Positions 34,008-41,667 of a DNA stretch of 64,000 nucleotides are shown here, one piece after another. Both the position numbers and the translations under genes were made by a program. Origin of the DNA: Streptomyces cyaneofuscatus (GTDB lineage Bacteria > Actinomycetota > Actinomycetes > Streptomycetales > Streptomycetaceae); assembly GCF_000718135.1 (NCBI RefSeq), contig NZ_JOEM01000007.1:398831-462830 (forward strand). The letters run 5' to 3'. The stretch's first letter is position 1. The number at the start of each line of letters is the position of its first letter. A model generated the notes under the pieces. That model did no database searches and was not told the origin of the DNA. It worked only from the letters and a program-made list of their open reading frames with translations.

Positions 34008-35371
34008 CCGACGACCGTGACCCCTCCGTCTCCACCGCGGACGGCTTCCCGTCGGGCTCCGGCGGCCACGACCCCGAGGTGCTCCGGCAGCGGGCCCTCG
34101 ACGCGCTGCTGACCGCCCGGGCGCGCACCGCCACCCTCACCGACAGCGTCGACGACGGTGAACTCACCGCCCAGCACTCCCCGTTGATGTCCCCGCTCGT
34201 CTGGGACCTGGCCCATATCGGCAACCAGGAGGAGCAGTGGCTGCTCCGCGCCGTCGGCGGACGTGAGGCGCTGCGCCCCGAGATAGACGGGCTGTACGAC
34301 GCCTTCGAGCACCCTCGCGCGGCCCGGCCCTCGCTGCCGCTGCTGGCGCCCGCCGAGGCACGGACGTACGCCTCCGATGTACGGGGCAGGGCCCTGGACA
34401 TCCTGGAGGGCGCCCCGCTGCACGAAGGGGGCCGCCCGCTGGAGCGGGCCGGGTTCGCCTTCGGGATGATCGCCCAGCACGAACAGCAGCACGACGAGAC
34501 GATGCTGATCACCCATCAGCTGCGCACGGGCCCGGTCGCGCTGACCGCGCCCGCGCCGCCCGCCCCCACCGACGCCGACGCCCTGCCCGCCGAAGTCCTC
34601 GTCCCCGGCGGCCCGTTCACCATGGGGACCTCCGCCGAGCCATGGGCCCTGGACAACGAACGGCCCGCGCACCGGCGTGAGGTGGCCGCGTTCCACCTGG
34701 ACGCCGCCCCCGTCACCTGCGGTGCGTACCGGCGTTTCATCGAGGACGGCGGGTACACCGACCCCCGCTGGTGGGCGCCCGAGGGCTGGGACCTGGTCCG
34801 TGAACACGACCTGGCCGCACCGCTGTTCTGGCACCGGGACGCCGGGCAGTGGCTGCGCCGCCGGTTCGGGGTGACCGAGCCGGTGCCGGACGACGAGCCG
34901 GTGCTGCACGTCAGCTGGTACGAGGCGGACGCGTACGCGCGCTGGGCCGGTCGGCGGCTGCCCACCGAGGCCGAGTGGGAGAAGGCCGCCCGGCACGATC
35001 CCGCCACCGGGCGTTCGCTGCGCTACCCCTGGGGCGACACGGACCCGACCCCTGAGCAGGCCAACCTGGGCCAGCGCCACCTGCGTCCGGCGCGGGCCGG
35101 TGCGTATCCGGCGGGCCGGGCGCCGTCCGGCGCGGGTCAGCTGATCGGCGATGTGTGGGAGTGGACCTCCAGCGACTTCCTGCCCTACCCGGGCTTCGTG
35201 GCGTTCCCCTACCGGGAGTACTCGGACGTGTTCTTCGGTCCGGGCCACAAGGTGCTGCGCGGCGGCTCGTTCGCCGTGGACCAGGTCGCCTGCCGGGGCA
35301 CGTTCCGCAACTGGGACCTGCCGGTGCGGCGGCAGATCTTCTCCGGGTTCCGCACCGCGAGGGACGCCTGA
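34004..35371 (+). CDS. egtB: Ergothioneine biosynthesis sulfoxide synthase EgtB
   Basis: 455 residues. An N-terminal DinB-like four-helix domain carries the mononuclear iron ligands (H71 in LAHIGNQEEQW; H159 and H163 in QHEQQHDETM), and a C-terminal FGE-sulfatase-type domain (from about 195) contains GGPFTMGTSAEPWALDNERP, LPTEAEWEKAARH, GDVWEWTSSDFLPYPGF and RNWDLPVRRQIFSGFRTARD. It oxidatively joins hercynine and gamma-glutamylcysteine. Coupled on both sides: ATGA with egtA, TGATG with egtC. Confidence 0.96.
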   Translation: MTDDRDPSVSTADGFPSGSGGHDPEVLRQRALDALLTARARTATLTDSVDDGELTAQHSPLMSPLVWDLAHIGNQEEQWLLRAVGGREALRPEIDGLYDAFEHPRAARPSLPLLAPAEARTYASDVRGRALDILEGAPLHEGGRPLERAGFAFGMIAQHEQQHDETMLITHQLRTGPVALTAPAPPAPTDADALPAEVLVPGGPFTMGTSAEPWALDNERPAHRREVAAFHLDAAPVTCGAYRRFIEDGGYTDPRWWAPEGWDLVREHDLAAPLFWHRDAGQWLRRRFGVTEPVPDDEPVLHVSWYEADAYARWAGRRLPTEAEWEKAARHDPATGRSLRYPWGDTDPTPEQANLGQRHLRPARAGAYPAGRAPSGAGQLIGDVWEWTSSDFLPYPGFVAFPYREYSDVFFGPGHKVLRGGSFAVDQVACRGTFRNWDLPVRRQIFSGFRTARDA

Positions 35372-36126
35372 TGTGCCGTCATATCGCCTATGTGGGCGAC
35401 CCGGTGGCTCTCGGGGCCGTACTGTCCGAGCCGCCGCACTCCCTGGTGCGCCAGTCCTGGGCGCCGCGCCGCCAGCGGTACGGGACGGTCAACGCGGACG
35501 GTTTCGGCGTCGGCTGGTACGCGGACGGCGACCCGGTGCCCGGCCGCTACCGGCGCCAGGGGCCCATCTGGCACGACCAGACGTTCACGGACCTCGCCCG
35601 GGTGGTGCGGTCGACCGCACTGCTCGCCGCCGTACGGGACGCCACCGAGGCGGGTGCGGACGGGGAGGCCGCGGCCGCTCCGTACGCCGCCGGGCGGCTG
35701 CTCTTCAGCCACAACGGCGCGGTTCCGGGCTGGCCGGCCTCCCTGGCAGGGCCGGCCGCCGCGCTGCCCGCCGAGGAGCTGCTCTCCCTGGCCGCCCGCA
35801 ACGACTCGGCGCTGGTCTGGGCGCTGATCCTGCACCGCGTCGCCGCCGGGGACGACCTGCCGAGGGCGGTCACGGAGACCGTACGGGAGGTCGCGGAGGC
35901 GGCGCCCGGGTCCCGGCTCAACCTGCTGGTGACGGACGGCACCGCCATCGTGGCCACCGCCTGGGGCGACACCCTCTGGTACCGCCACGACCCGGGCCGC
36001 TCGACCGCCGTGGCCTCGGAGCCGTACGACGACGACCCCCGCTGGCGCGAGGTCCCCGACCGCACCCTGCTGGTCGCGACCTCCGCAGACGTCACCCCCA
36101 CACCGCTCAAGGAGCCCGCCGCGTGA
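35371..36126 (+). CDS. egtC: Ergothioneine biosynthesis amidohydrolase EgtC
   Basis: 251 residues, starting MCRHIAYVGD; Cys2 becomes the N-terminal nucleophile of a class-II glutamine amidotransferase fold after Met removal. NADGFGVGWYADGDPVPGRY and LFSHNGAVPGWPA are conserved substrate-site segments. It removes the gamma-glutamyl group from the EgtB product to give hercynylcysteine sulfoxide. Overlaps egtB (TGATG) and egtD (GTGA). Confidence 0.95.
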   Translation: MCRHIAYVGDPVALGAVLSEPPHSLVRQSWAPRRQRYGTVNADGFGVGWYADGDPVPGRYRRQGPIWHDQTFTDLARVVRSTALLAAVRDATEAGADGEAAAAPYAAGRLLFSHNGAVPGWPASLAGPAAALPAEELLSLAARNDSALVWALILHRVAAGDDLPRAVTETVREVAEAAPGSRLNLLVTDGTAIVATAWGDTLWYRHDPGRSTAVASEPYDDDPRWREVPDRTLLVATSADVTPTPLKEPAA

Positions 36127-37085
36127 GCCCATTCCTGCTGACCCGCACCCTGCCGGAGGACGCGACGGACGCGGCGCTGCGCGCCGATGTCCTGAGCGGG
36201 CTGACCCGGCACCCCAAGACGCTGCCGCCCAAGTGGTTCTACGACGCGCGCGGCAGCGAGCTGTTCGAGGACATCACCCGGCTGCCCGAGTACTACCCGA
36301 CCCGCGCCGAGCGGGAGATCCTGGAGGAGCGCGCCGAGGAGATCGCCGCGGTCTCGGGCGCCCGGACCGTGATCGAGCTGGGATCGGGCTCCTCGGAGAA
36401 GACCCGTCATCTGCTGGAGGCCCTGGACGGGCTGGAGAGTTACGTACCGGTGGACGTGAGCGAGAGCGCGCTCACCGGGGCCGCCGAATCGCTGCTCGCC
36501 GAGCACCCCGGACTCTCCGTGCACGCCCTGATCGCCGACTTCACCGGCGGACTCGCGCTGCCCGGCACACCCGGGCCCCGGCTCGTCGCCTTCCTCGGCG
36601 GCACGATCGGCAACCTGCTCCCGGAGGAGCGGGCCGGCTTCCTGCACTCGGTGCGCTCGCTCCTGTCCCCCGGCGACGCGCTGCTGCTCGGCACGGACCT
36701 GGTCAAGGACGAGGAGACGCTGGTCGCGGCGTACGACGACGCGTCGGGCGTGACGGCGGCCTTCAACAAGAACGTGCTGAACGTCGTCAACCGGGAGCTG
36801 GGCGCCGACTTCCCGCTCGACGACTTCGAGCACGTGGCGGTGTGGAACCCGGAGCAGCGGTGGATCGAGATGCGGCTGCGCGCCCGCCGGGCGCTGACCG
36901 TGAAGATCCGGGAGCTGGACCTGGTGGTGCCGTTCGAGGCCGGTGAGGAGCTGCGTACGGAGGTGTCGGCGAAGTTCCGCCAGGAGGATGTGCGCGAGGA
37001 GCTGGCCGCGGCCGGGCTCCAGCTCGCTCAGTGGTGGACGGATGCGGAGGGGCGGTTCGCCCTGTCGCTCGCCACCGCGGTCTGA
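36123..37085 (+). CDS. egtD: Histidine N-alpha-methyltransferase EgtD
   Basis: 320 residues from GTG 36123. SAM-dependent trimethylation of histidine to hercynine, the first committed step. Motifs: LPPKWFYDARGSELFEDITR, LPEYYPTRAEREILEERA, the SAM-binding VIELGSGSSEKTRHLLEAL and FLGGTIGNLLPEER, then FNKNVLNVVNRELGADFPLD. No egtE follows; the final C-S lyase step is encoded elsewhere or by a PLP enzyme of another name. The 3' end overlaps the convergent acyltransferase by 58 bp. Confidence 0.96.
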   Translation: MSPFLLTRTLPEDATDAALRADVLSGLTRHPKTLPPKWFYDARGSELFEDITRLPEYYPTRAEREILEERAEEIAAVSGARTVIELGSGSSEKTRHLLEALDGLESYVPVDVSESALTGAAESLLAEHPGLSVHALIADFTGGLALPGTPGPRLVAFLGGTIGNLLPEERAGFLHSVRSLLSPGDALLLGTDLVKDEETLVAAYDDASGVTAAFNKNVLNVVNRELGADFPLDDFEHVAVWNPEQRWIEMRLRARRALTVKIRELDLVVPFEAGEELRTEVSAKFRQEDVREELAAAGLQLAQWWTDAEGRFALSLATAV

Positions 37086-38023
37086 GCGACAGCCGTCCCA
37101 GGAGCCGTCGTCGTCCGGTCCGTACCGGCGACGGCGGCTCTCGCCGTGCGGGCCAGTCCACGGCGGCCGGGCTCACCGCTCGCGGAGGTTCCCGCGTGAA
37201 CGCCCGCCGGGATCGGGGCGAGGACGTCGACCTCGGCGGTGAGCCCCGCCGCCCGCACCACCCGCCACAGCGAGGCGGCGAGCGGATCGTCCCCCACGAA
37301 CGCCACGGCGCCCGGGGCGCGGTAGGTGAGGCGGACCGGTCGTACGGAGACCTCCGCGTCGATCGCCGCCTGGAACACGGCCGGCCGGAACACCCCGCCG
37401 CTCCCCCGCCCGCACCAGGTGCTGCCCTCGGGGAACGCCACGACGCGGGAGCCCGAACGGAGGGCTTCGGCGACGGTGTCCACGGCCCCCGGCAGCGCGC
37501 GCAGCCGGTCCCGGTCGATGAAGAGCGTGGAGCCGAGCCCGGCGAGCCGGCCGAGCAGCGGCCAGCGCCCGACCTCGCTCTTGGCGAGCATCCGGCCGGG
37601 CAGCACGGAGGCGACCAGGGGGATGTCCAGCCAGGAGACATGGTTGGCGACGACGAGCTCGCCGCCGGTGCCGTAGGCGTACGGATGCACCCGGACCGTC
37701 ACCCGTACGCCGAAGGCACGCGGCACGCCCCGCGCCCACCACCGCACCAGCCACGCCCGCGGAGCCTTCGGAAGCAGCCGGACCGGCAGGGCGCAGGCCA
37801 CCCCCAGCAGCGTCCACGCGCAGCCGGCCAGCAGCCGCAGGACGGCGGGGAGCGGCGCCCGGACCGGGCCGGTGTGCCGGGCGCAGGCGTGCGGGGTGCA
37901 GGGGGCGACGGGCAGCCAGGCGCTCGTGGCGGCGGGACGGAGGGCGCTCACGCCCGGCGTACGCGCGGTGCTCACGCCTGCGGGACGCGCGGTGCTCACG
38001 TCTGCGGGACGCGCGGTGCTCAC
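37028..38023 (-). CDS. olsA: 1-acylglycerol-3-phosphate acyltransferase-like protein (OlsA-type)
   Basis: 331 residues from GTG 38023, coupled to the upstream N-acyltransferase by a GTGA overlap. PlsC motifs: VVANHVSWLD (NHxxxD), the IDRDRLRALPGAV segment and VAFPEGSTWCGRG (FPEG). Two helices precede the catalytic domain (LLAGCAWTLLGVACALPVRL). Next to an OlsB-type gene it most probably adds the second acyl chain to lyso-ornithine lipid, though lysophosphatidate acyltransfer is possible. The first 40 residues are encoded partly by a 24-bp tandem repeat and the last 100 are low-complexity Ala/Arg/Thr, ending inside egtD's 3' end. Confidence 0.85.
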   Translation of the reverse strand: MSTARPADVSTARPAGVSTARTPGVSALRPAATSAWLPVAPCTPHACARHTGPVRAPLPAVLRLLAGCAWTLLGVACALPVRLLPKAPRAWLVRWWARGVPRAFGVRVTVRVHPYAYGTGGELVVANHVSWLDIPLVASVLPGRMLAKSEVGRWPLLGRLAGLGSTLFIDRDRLRALPGAVDTVAEALRSGSRVVAFPEGSTWCGRGSGGVFRPAVFQAAIDAEVSVRPVRLTYRAPGAVAFVGDDPLAASLWRVVRAAGLTAEVDVLAPIPAGVHAGTSASGEPGRRGLARTARAAVAGTDRTTTAPGTAVAQTAVASDRANRPSASVHH

Positions 38024-38032
38024 GTCTGCCGG
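37961..38032. repeat. 24-bp tandem repeat spanning the olsB stop/olsA start
   Basis: Three copies of ACGCGCGGTGCTCACGTCTG plus four bases at 37961, 37985 and 38009, differing at one or two bases. On the minus strand each repeat carries a GTG; the repeat that contains the olsB stop also supplies the olsA start, and the others encode the Ser-Thr-Ala-Arg-Pro repeats at the OlsA N-terminus. Confidence 0.85.
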
Positions 38033-38829
38033 GCGAGCGAGAGGAAGTGGCGCAGGTAGCGCGGGTCGGTGCGGCGCAGCGAGAGCAGGACGTACAGGTC
38101 CGCCACGTTGAACTCGGGGTCGTACGCCGGGGCTCCGCAGACCCAGGCGCCGAGCCGCAGATAGCCGCGGAGCAGGGGCGGCAGGTCCGCCCGGGAGCCG
38201 GGTCCGGCCTCCGGGTGTGCGGAGGCGTCCCAGAGGCGGTGCGGGGAGACCCAGAACTCCTCGGGGGCCAGGTGCGCGGTGCGTACGGTGTTCCAGCTGC
38301 GGGCGGCGAGCGTGCCGCCGTCGGCCAGCGGCAGGGAGCAGCAGCCCGCCAGCCAGGCGTGGCCGGAGCGCTCCATGTAGCGGGCGAGCCCGGCCCAGAC
38401 GAGGGCGATGACGGCGCCGTCGCGGTGGGCGGGGTGGACGCAGGAGCGGCCGACCTCGACGAGGTCGTCGCGGATGGGCGCGAGACGGGTGAGGTCGAAC
38501 TCGCTCTCCGCGTAGAGCCGTCCGGCTATCCGGGCGCGGTCGGGCGGCAGCAGGCGGTAGGTGGCGACGACCTCGTCCGTGGCGGTCTCGCGGACCAGCA
38601 GGTGGTCGCAGTACGCGTCGAACGCGTCGCTGTCGATGCCCGGTTCGGGCCCCTCCAGCCTGGCTCCCAGCTCACCGGCGAACACCTGGTGGCGCAGGCG
38701 CTGGGCGGCGCGTACGTCCTCCTGGCCGGTGGCGAGGGAGACCCGGTAGGCAGGTTCGGGGGAACGGCGAGCGGCGGGCGCGGGCCGGGTGGGGAACGGG
38801 GCGGGCGGGGCGGTGGGCAGCACGGTCAT
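38020..38829 (-). CDS. olsB: Ornithine N-acyltransferase-like GNAT protein (OlsB-type)
   Basis: 269 residues. GNAT-fold hemolysin/OlsB family: RVSLATGQEDVRAAQRLRHQ, VFAGELGARLEGPEPGIDSD, FDAYCDHLLVRETATDEVVA and the ESEFDLTRL segment, then VEVGRSCVHPAHRDGAVIAL. Family members N-acylate ornithine with a 3-hydroxyacyl-ACP to give lyso-ornithine lipid. Coupled to the olsA-like gene downstream; in S. coelicolor such a pair is known to make ornithine lipids, a phosphate-free membrane lipid. Confidence 0.87.
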   Translation of the reverse strand: MTVLPTAPPAPFPTRPAPAARRSPEPAYRVSLATGQEDVRAAQRLRHQVFAGELGARLEGPEPGIDSDAFDAYCDHLLVRETATDEVVATYRLLPPDRARIAGRLYAESEFDLTRLAPIRDDLVEVGRSCVHPAHRDGAVIALVWAGLARYMERSGHAWLAGCCSLPLADGGTLAARSWNTVRTAHLAPEEFWVSPHRLWDASAHPEAGPGSRADLPPLLRGYLRLGAWVCGAPAYDPEFNVADLYVLLSLRRTDPRYLRHFLSLARQT

Positions 38830-38863
38830 GGCAGTCTCCGGGGACGGATCAGCAGGGACGGCT

Positions 38864-38892
38864 GCCGGGCCCTCGGGGTGCGAGGGCCCGGC
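38864..38892 (-). terminator. Terminator of the sugar-binding lipoprotein gene
   Basis: Perfect 12-bp stem GCCGGGCCCTCG-GGGTG-CGAGGGCCCGGC between the gene at 39008 and the olsB start. Confidence 0.65.
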
Positions 38893-39007
38893 CCCTTACT
38901 TCTTCCGTCACCGGCTGGATTCGACGTGTCCGCCGTGGAGCGCGGGGATGTGCGACGGCTGAATCCCCAGGACGCCGTCCGGCCGTCCAGGGGTACCGGC
39001 GGCCCGA

Positions 39008-40261
39008 TCAGCTGCCGGCGAGCATGGCCGTGATGCGCTCCGAGGCCTTCTTCGCCGCCAGGTCGGGGTCGGCGCCCGTGAGCACCGCCGTCATGTACGG
39101 CTTGATCGGGTTCTCCGCCTCGACCTTGGCCCACTGCGAGGAGTTGGGCGTGGCGCGGCCCTGGCTCGCGCCCTCGGCCATCGCGGCGGTGCCCTCCTCG
39201 CCCTCGACGACGTGGGCGAGCTTGGGCTTGTTGGGCACGTAGCTCATGGTGCGGGCGAGTTCGGTCTGCCACTTCTCGCTCGCCAGCGCCTTGACCACGG
39301 CGATACCTGCGCTGCGCTGGTCGGCCTTCTTCGGGACGATGAGGTCCGAGCCGCCGGTGAAGACGGAGCCGGGGGCCTTGGCGGTCTTGCCGGGAATGGG
39401 GAAGTAGCCGAGCTTTCCCTTGAGTTCGGGATTCTTCTGCTCGATGAGCGCGGCGCTGCCGGGGAGCGAGATGATCTGCGCGACGTCACCCTTGGCGAAT
39501 ACGTCGTTCTGCGGCGGCTTCTCCTCGTCGGAGTCCGCCGGCCCCTCGCCGAGCGCCTGGAGTTCCTTGTAGAAGTTCATTCCGGCGAGCGCCTGGGGGG
39601 TGTCCAGCGTGCCCCGCCAGTCACCGCCGCCACCTTCGGCGAGTTCGCCACCCTCGTCCCAGATGAATCCCGCCAGCACGTACCAGTTCTGACCGGCCAG
39701 ATAAATGCCCTGGTTGCCCTGGGTGTTGAGCTTCTCGGTGTCCGAGATCCACTCGGCGCGCGTCTTGGGGAGGTCGTCCACGCCGGCGGCCTTGAAGATG
39801 TCCTTGTTGTAGATCACCACGCGGTTGGCCGCGTACCAGGGGATGCCGTACTGCACACCGCTGATCTGGCCGGGCTGGGCGAGGCCGGGCAGCCAGTCCT
39901 CGCTGCCCAGGTCACGCATCGATTCGAGGGTGAGGTCACGGAGGCCGCCGCTCTCCGCGTACTGCGCGACCTGGGTGTTTCCGACCTCGATCACATCGGG
40001 GGCGTCGTCGCTCTCCAGGGCGTCCAGGACCTTGGGGCCGATACCGCCCCACTCCTGGATCTTGAACTCCAGCTTGACGGAGGGATTCTCCTTCTCGTAC
40101 GTGCTGGTGAACTTCTCCAGGAATCCCTGCGAGACGCTGTCCTTCATCAGCCAGACCGTCACCGTGCGGTCTCCACCACCCGAGCCGGAGAAGTAGCCAC
40201 ATCCGCTGAGCGTGACGGACGAAACGAGCGCGACGGCTCCGACGAGTATGCGGTTCTTCAC
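39008..40261 (-). CDS. Orphan ABC sugar-binding lipoprotein (DasA/NgcE-like)
   Basis: 417 residues from GTG 40261 (AAGGTGA upstream), with a lipoprotein signal peptide: KNRILVGAVALVSSVTLSGC, lipobox LSGC, then a Gly/Ser linker. Family 1 extracellular solute-binding features follow: TVTVWLMKDSVSQGFLEKFT, DDAPDVIEVGNTQVAQYAES, NRVVIYNKDIFKAAGVDDLP, and a C-terminal SYVPNKPKL. The EVGNT and NRVVIYNK segments resemble chito-oligosaccharide-binding DasA. No permease genes accompany it, so it would have to share permeases encoded elsewhere. A DasR-like box lies 90 bp upstream. Sugar specificity is inferred only. Confidence 0.87.
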   Translation of the reverse strand: MKNRILVGAVALVSSVTLSGCGYFSGSGGGDRTVTVWLMKDSVSQGFLEKFTSTYEKENPSVKLEFKIQEWGGIGPKVLDALESDDAPDVIEVGNTQVAQYAESGGLRDLTLESMRDLGSEDWLPGLAQPGQISGVQYGIPWYAANRVVIYNKDIFKAAGVDDLPKTRAEWISDTEKLNTQGNQGIYLAGQNWYVLAGFIWDEGGELAEGGGGDWRGTLDTPQALAGMNFYKELQALGEGPADSDEEKPPQNDVFAKGDVAQIISLPGSAALIEQKNPELKGKLGYFPIPGKTAKAPGSVFTGGSDLIVPKKADQRSAGIAVVKALASEKWQTELARTMSYVPNKPKLAHVVEGEEGTAAMAEGASQGRATPNSSQWAKVEAENPIKPYMTAVLTGADPDLAAKKASERITAMLAGS

Positions 40262-40350
40262 GTAGTCACCTTCTGCGAAACGGCACGACGAAATCAGGAC
40301 CCGGTGTGGGGGGATTGCGGGCGGCGCTCGCACGGGCGTTTGGCTGAATT

Positions 40351-40364
40351 TTGGTATGGACCAA
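40351..40364 (-). promoter_or_regulatory. DasR-like (dre) box
   Basis: TTGGTATGGACCAA; the core TGGTCCATACCA on the minus strand differs at two of twelve positions from the dre consensus TGGTCTAGACCA. It lies about 90 bp upstream of the sugar-binding lipoprotein's start codon. DasR is the GlcNAc-responsive GntR regulator of Streptomyces. Confidence 0.55.
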
Positions 40365-40464
40365 TCAGTAGGTCAAGGCGTGTGCTCGTCCCCATTCGCC
40401 CCACTCGCCCCCTCGCGCGACACCCGGGTTTGAGGCACCGTGGTCAGCAGAGAGGAGACAAAAT

Positions 40465-40680
40465 ATGTCCAACCACACCTATCGGGTCACCGAAATCGTA
40501 GGAACCTCCGAGGAGGGCATCGACGCGGCGATCCGGAACGGCGTCGCAAGAGCCGCAGAAACGTTGCACAATCTCGACTGGTTCGAGATTAACCAAGTGC
40601 GCGGTCATATCGAGGATGGCCGAATCGCGCACTACCAAGTCGGCCTGAAGGTGGGCTTCCGGCTCGACGAAAACGCCTGA
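40465..40680 (+). CDS. Dodecin
   Basis: 71 residues with the complete small beta1-alpha-beta2-beta3 dodecin pattern: TYRVTEIVGTSEEGIDAAIR, RAAETLHNLDWFEINQVRGH, then IAHYQVGLKVGFRLDE. Dodecins form twelve-subunit hollow spheres that bind flavins (and CoA in bacterial types), as a storage or scavenging protein. W39 and Q42 equivalents are in the LDWFEINQVRG segment, where the flavin-stacking Trp is expected. Preceded by GAGAGGAG. Confidence 0.92.
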   Translation: MSNHTYRVTEIVGTSEEGIDAAIRNGVARAAETLHNLDWFEINQVRGHIEDGRIAHYQVGLKVGFRLDENA

Positions 40681-41169
40681 TCAGGTACGCCCGTCCCGCT
40701 CCTGTCCATCCTTCAGCGCCTGTGACGGGTCGAACCAGCGGGCCCGGACCACCGGGAATCCGGCCACTTCGGCCGCATCGCAGACCAGCTCGTCGTCGTC
40801 GACGAGCATGCGCACCTCACGCGACCGGCCCAGCCGCCGGAGGATGTCCAGCTTCGTCCGGCGGGCCGGGCGCCGGTCGTCGTTGCGCCGCATGAACAGC
40901 TTTCCGTCGGGCAGTCCCTGACGGCTCAGCCAGTCCACGGTGGCCCGGCGGCAGCGCTCGGGCCGCCCGGTCAGATAGACGACCTCGCACTCCTCGGCGC
41001 TCGCGAGCACGAGGGCCACCCCTTCGGCCAGCGGCGGATCGTCCGGGGCGGCGGCGAAGAAGCCGTTCCAGTCGCGCTTCGGCCCTTCCAAGAAGTGCTG
41101 CCGGTGGGCCGTGTCGGCGAGCGTGCCGTCGAGGTCGAACACGGCCAGCGGCCGGGCGTCTTCGTTCAT
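40681..41169 (-). CDS. HAD-family phosphatase (polynucleotide kinase 3'-phosphatase-like)
   Basis: 162 residues. HAD motif I FDLDGTLADT (nucleophile Asp), motif II VVYLTGRPERCRR and motif IV region MLVDDDELVCDAAEVAG, with the small cap of the PNKP-phosphatase group. A stand-alone domain of this type dephosphorylates 3'-phosphates or small phosphoesters. The gene abuts the dodecin stop without spacing (convergent). Confidence 0.85.
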   Translation of the reverse strand: MNEDARPLAVFDLDGTLADTAHRQHFLEGPKRDWNGFFAAAPDDPPLAEGVALVLASAEECEVVYLTGRPERCRRATVDWLSRQGLPDGKLFMRRNDDRRPARRTKLDILRRLGRSREVRMLVDDDELVCDAAEVAGFPVVRARWFDPSQALKDGQERDGRT

Positions 41170-41383
41170 CCGGCCAGCTTAGGAAAGCTCGGCGCCGACC
41201 GCGTACCGAAGCCCTCCGGCCTTGCCCCGACAGCTGACGCCCGGCCCGGCCGGGAAGGACCGGCGGGCGGCCGCCGCCGTCACGGCTGCCCGTTTGTCTC
41301 TACGGTCGGCCGATGCCGGAAGGCACTCTCACTCTGGCGCCGGTATCGACCGCGGCGCGACCACCGACCGAGGAGAGACGGCG

Positions 41384-41635
41384 ATGTCCGACCACACCGA
41401 GAGCCTCTACCGCGTCGTACTCAACGACGAGGAGCAGTATTCCATCTGGCAGGCCGAGCGCGAGCTGCCCGCGGGCTGGCGGGCCGAGGGAACCCAGGGC
41501 AGCAAAGAGGAGTGCCTGGACCACATCGGGCGGGTGTGGACGGACATGCGCCCCGCCAGTCTGCGCCACCGGATGGAGAGCGAGGCCGCCGAGGCGGCCA
41601 CCGGTAGGGCCGGATGCCAGAGCCTCCCGGTCTGA
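41384..41635 (+). CDS. MbtH-family NRPS helper protein
   Basis: 83 residues; ATG 41384 after GAGGAGAG. MbtH signature: YRVVLNDEEQYSIWQAEREL, PAGWRAEGTQGSKEECLDHI, VWTDMRPASLRHRM, with the two conserved Trp in WTDMRP and SIW. The usual Pro after SIW is Gln here. MbtH proteins bind adenylation domains and are needed for their solubility or activity. First gene of the biosynthetic cluster; the next start lies 32 bp after its stop. Confidence 0.95.
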   Translation: MSDHTESLYRVVLNDEEQYSIWQAERELPAGWRAEGTQGSKEECLDHIGRVWTDMRPASLRHRMESEAAEAATGRAGCQSLPV

Positions 41636-41667
41636 TCCGCCTACCGACACCGAGGGGAAGTCCGGCG

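Noticed and set aside
37028..37085. 58-bp overlap of olsA and egtD 3' ends as an annotation error
   Set aside because: Both frames are open to their stops and the OlsA tail has no earlier stop; convergent overlaps of this size occur, although the OlsA tail is non-conserved low-complexity sequence.
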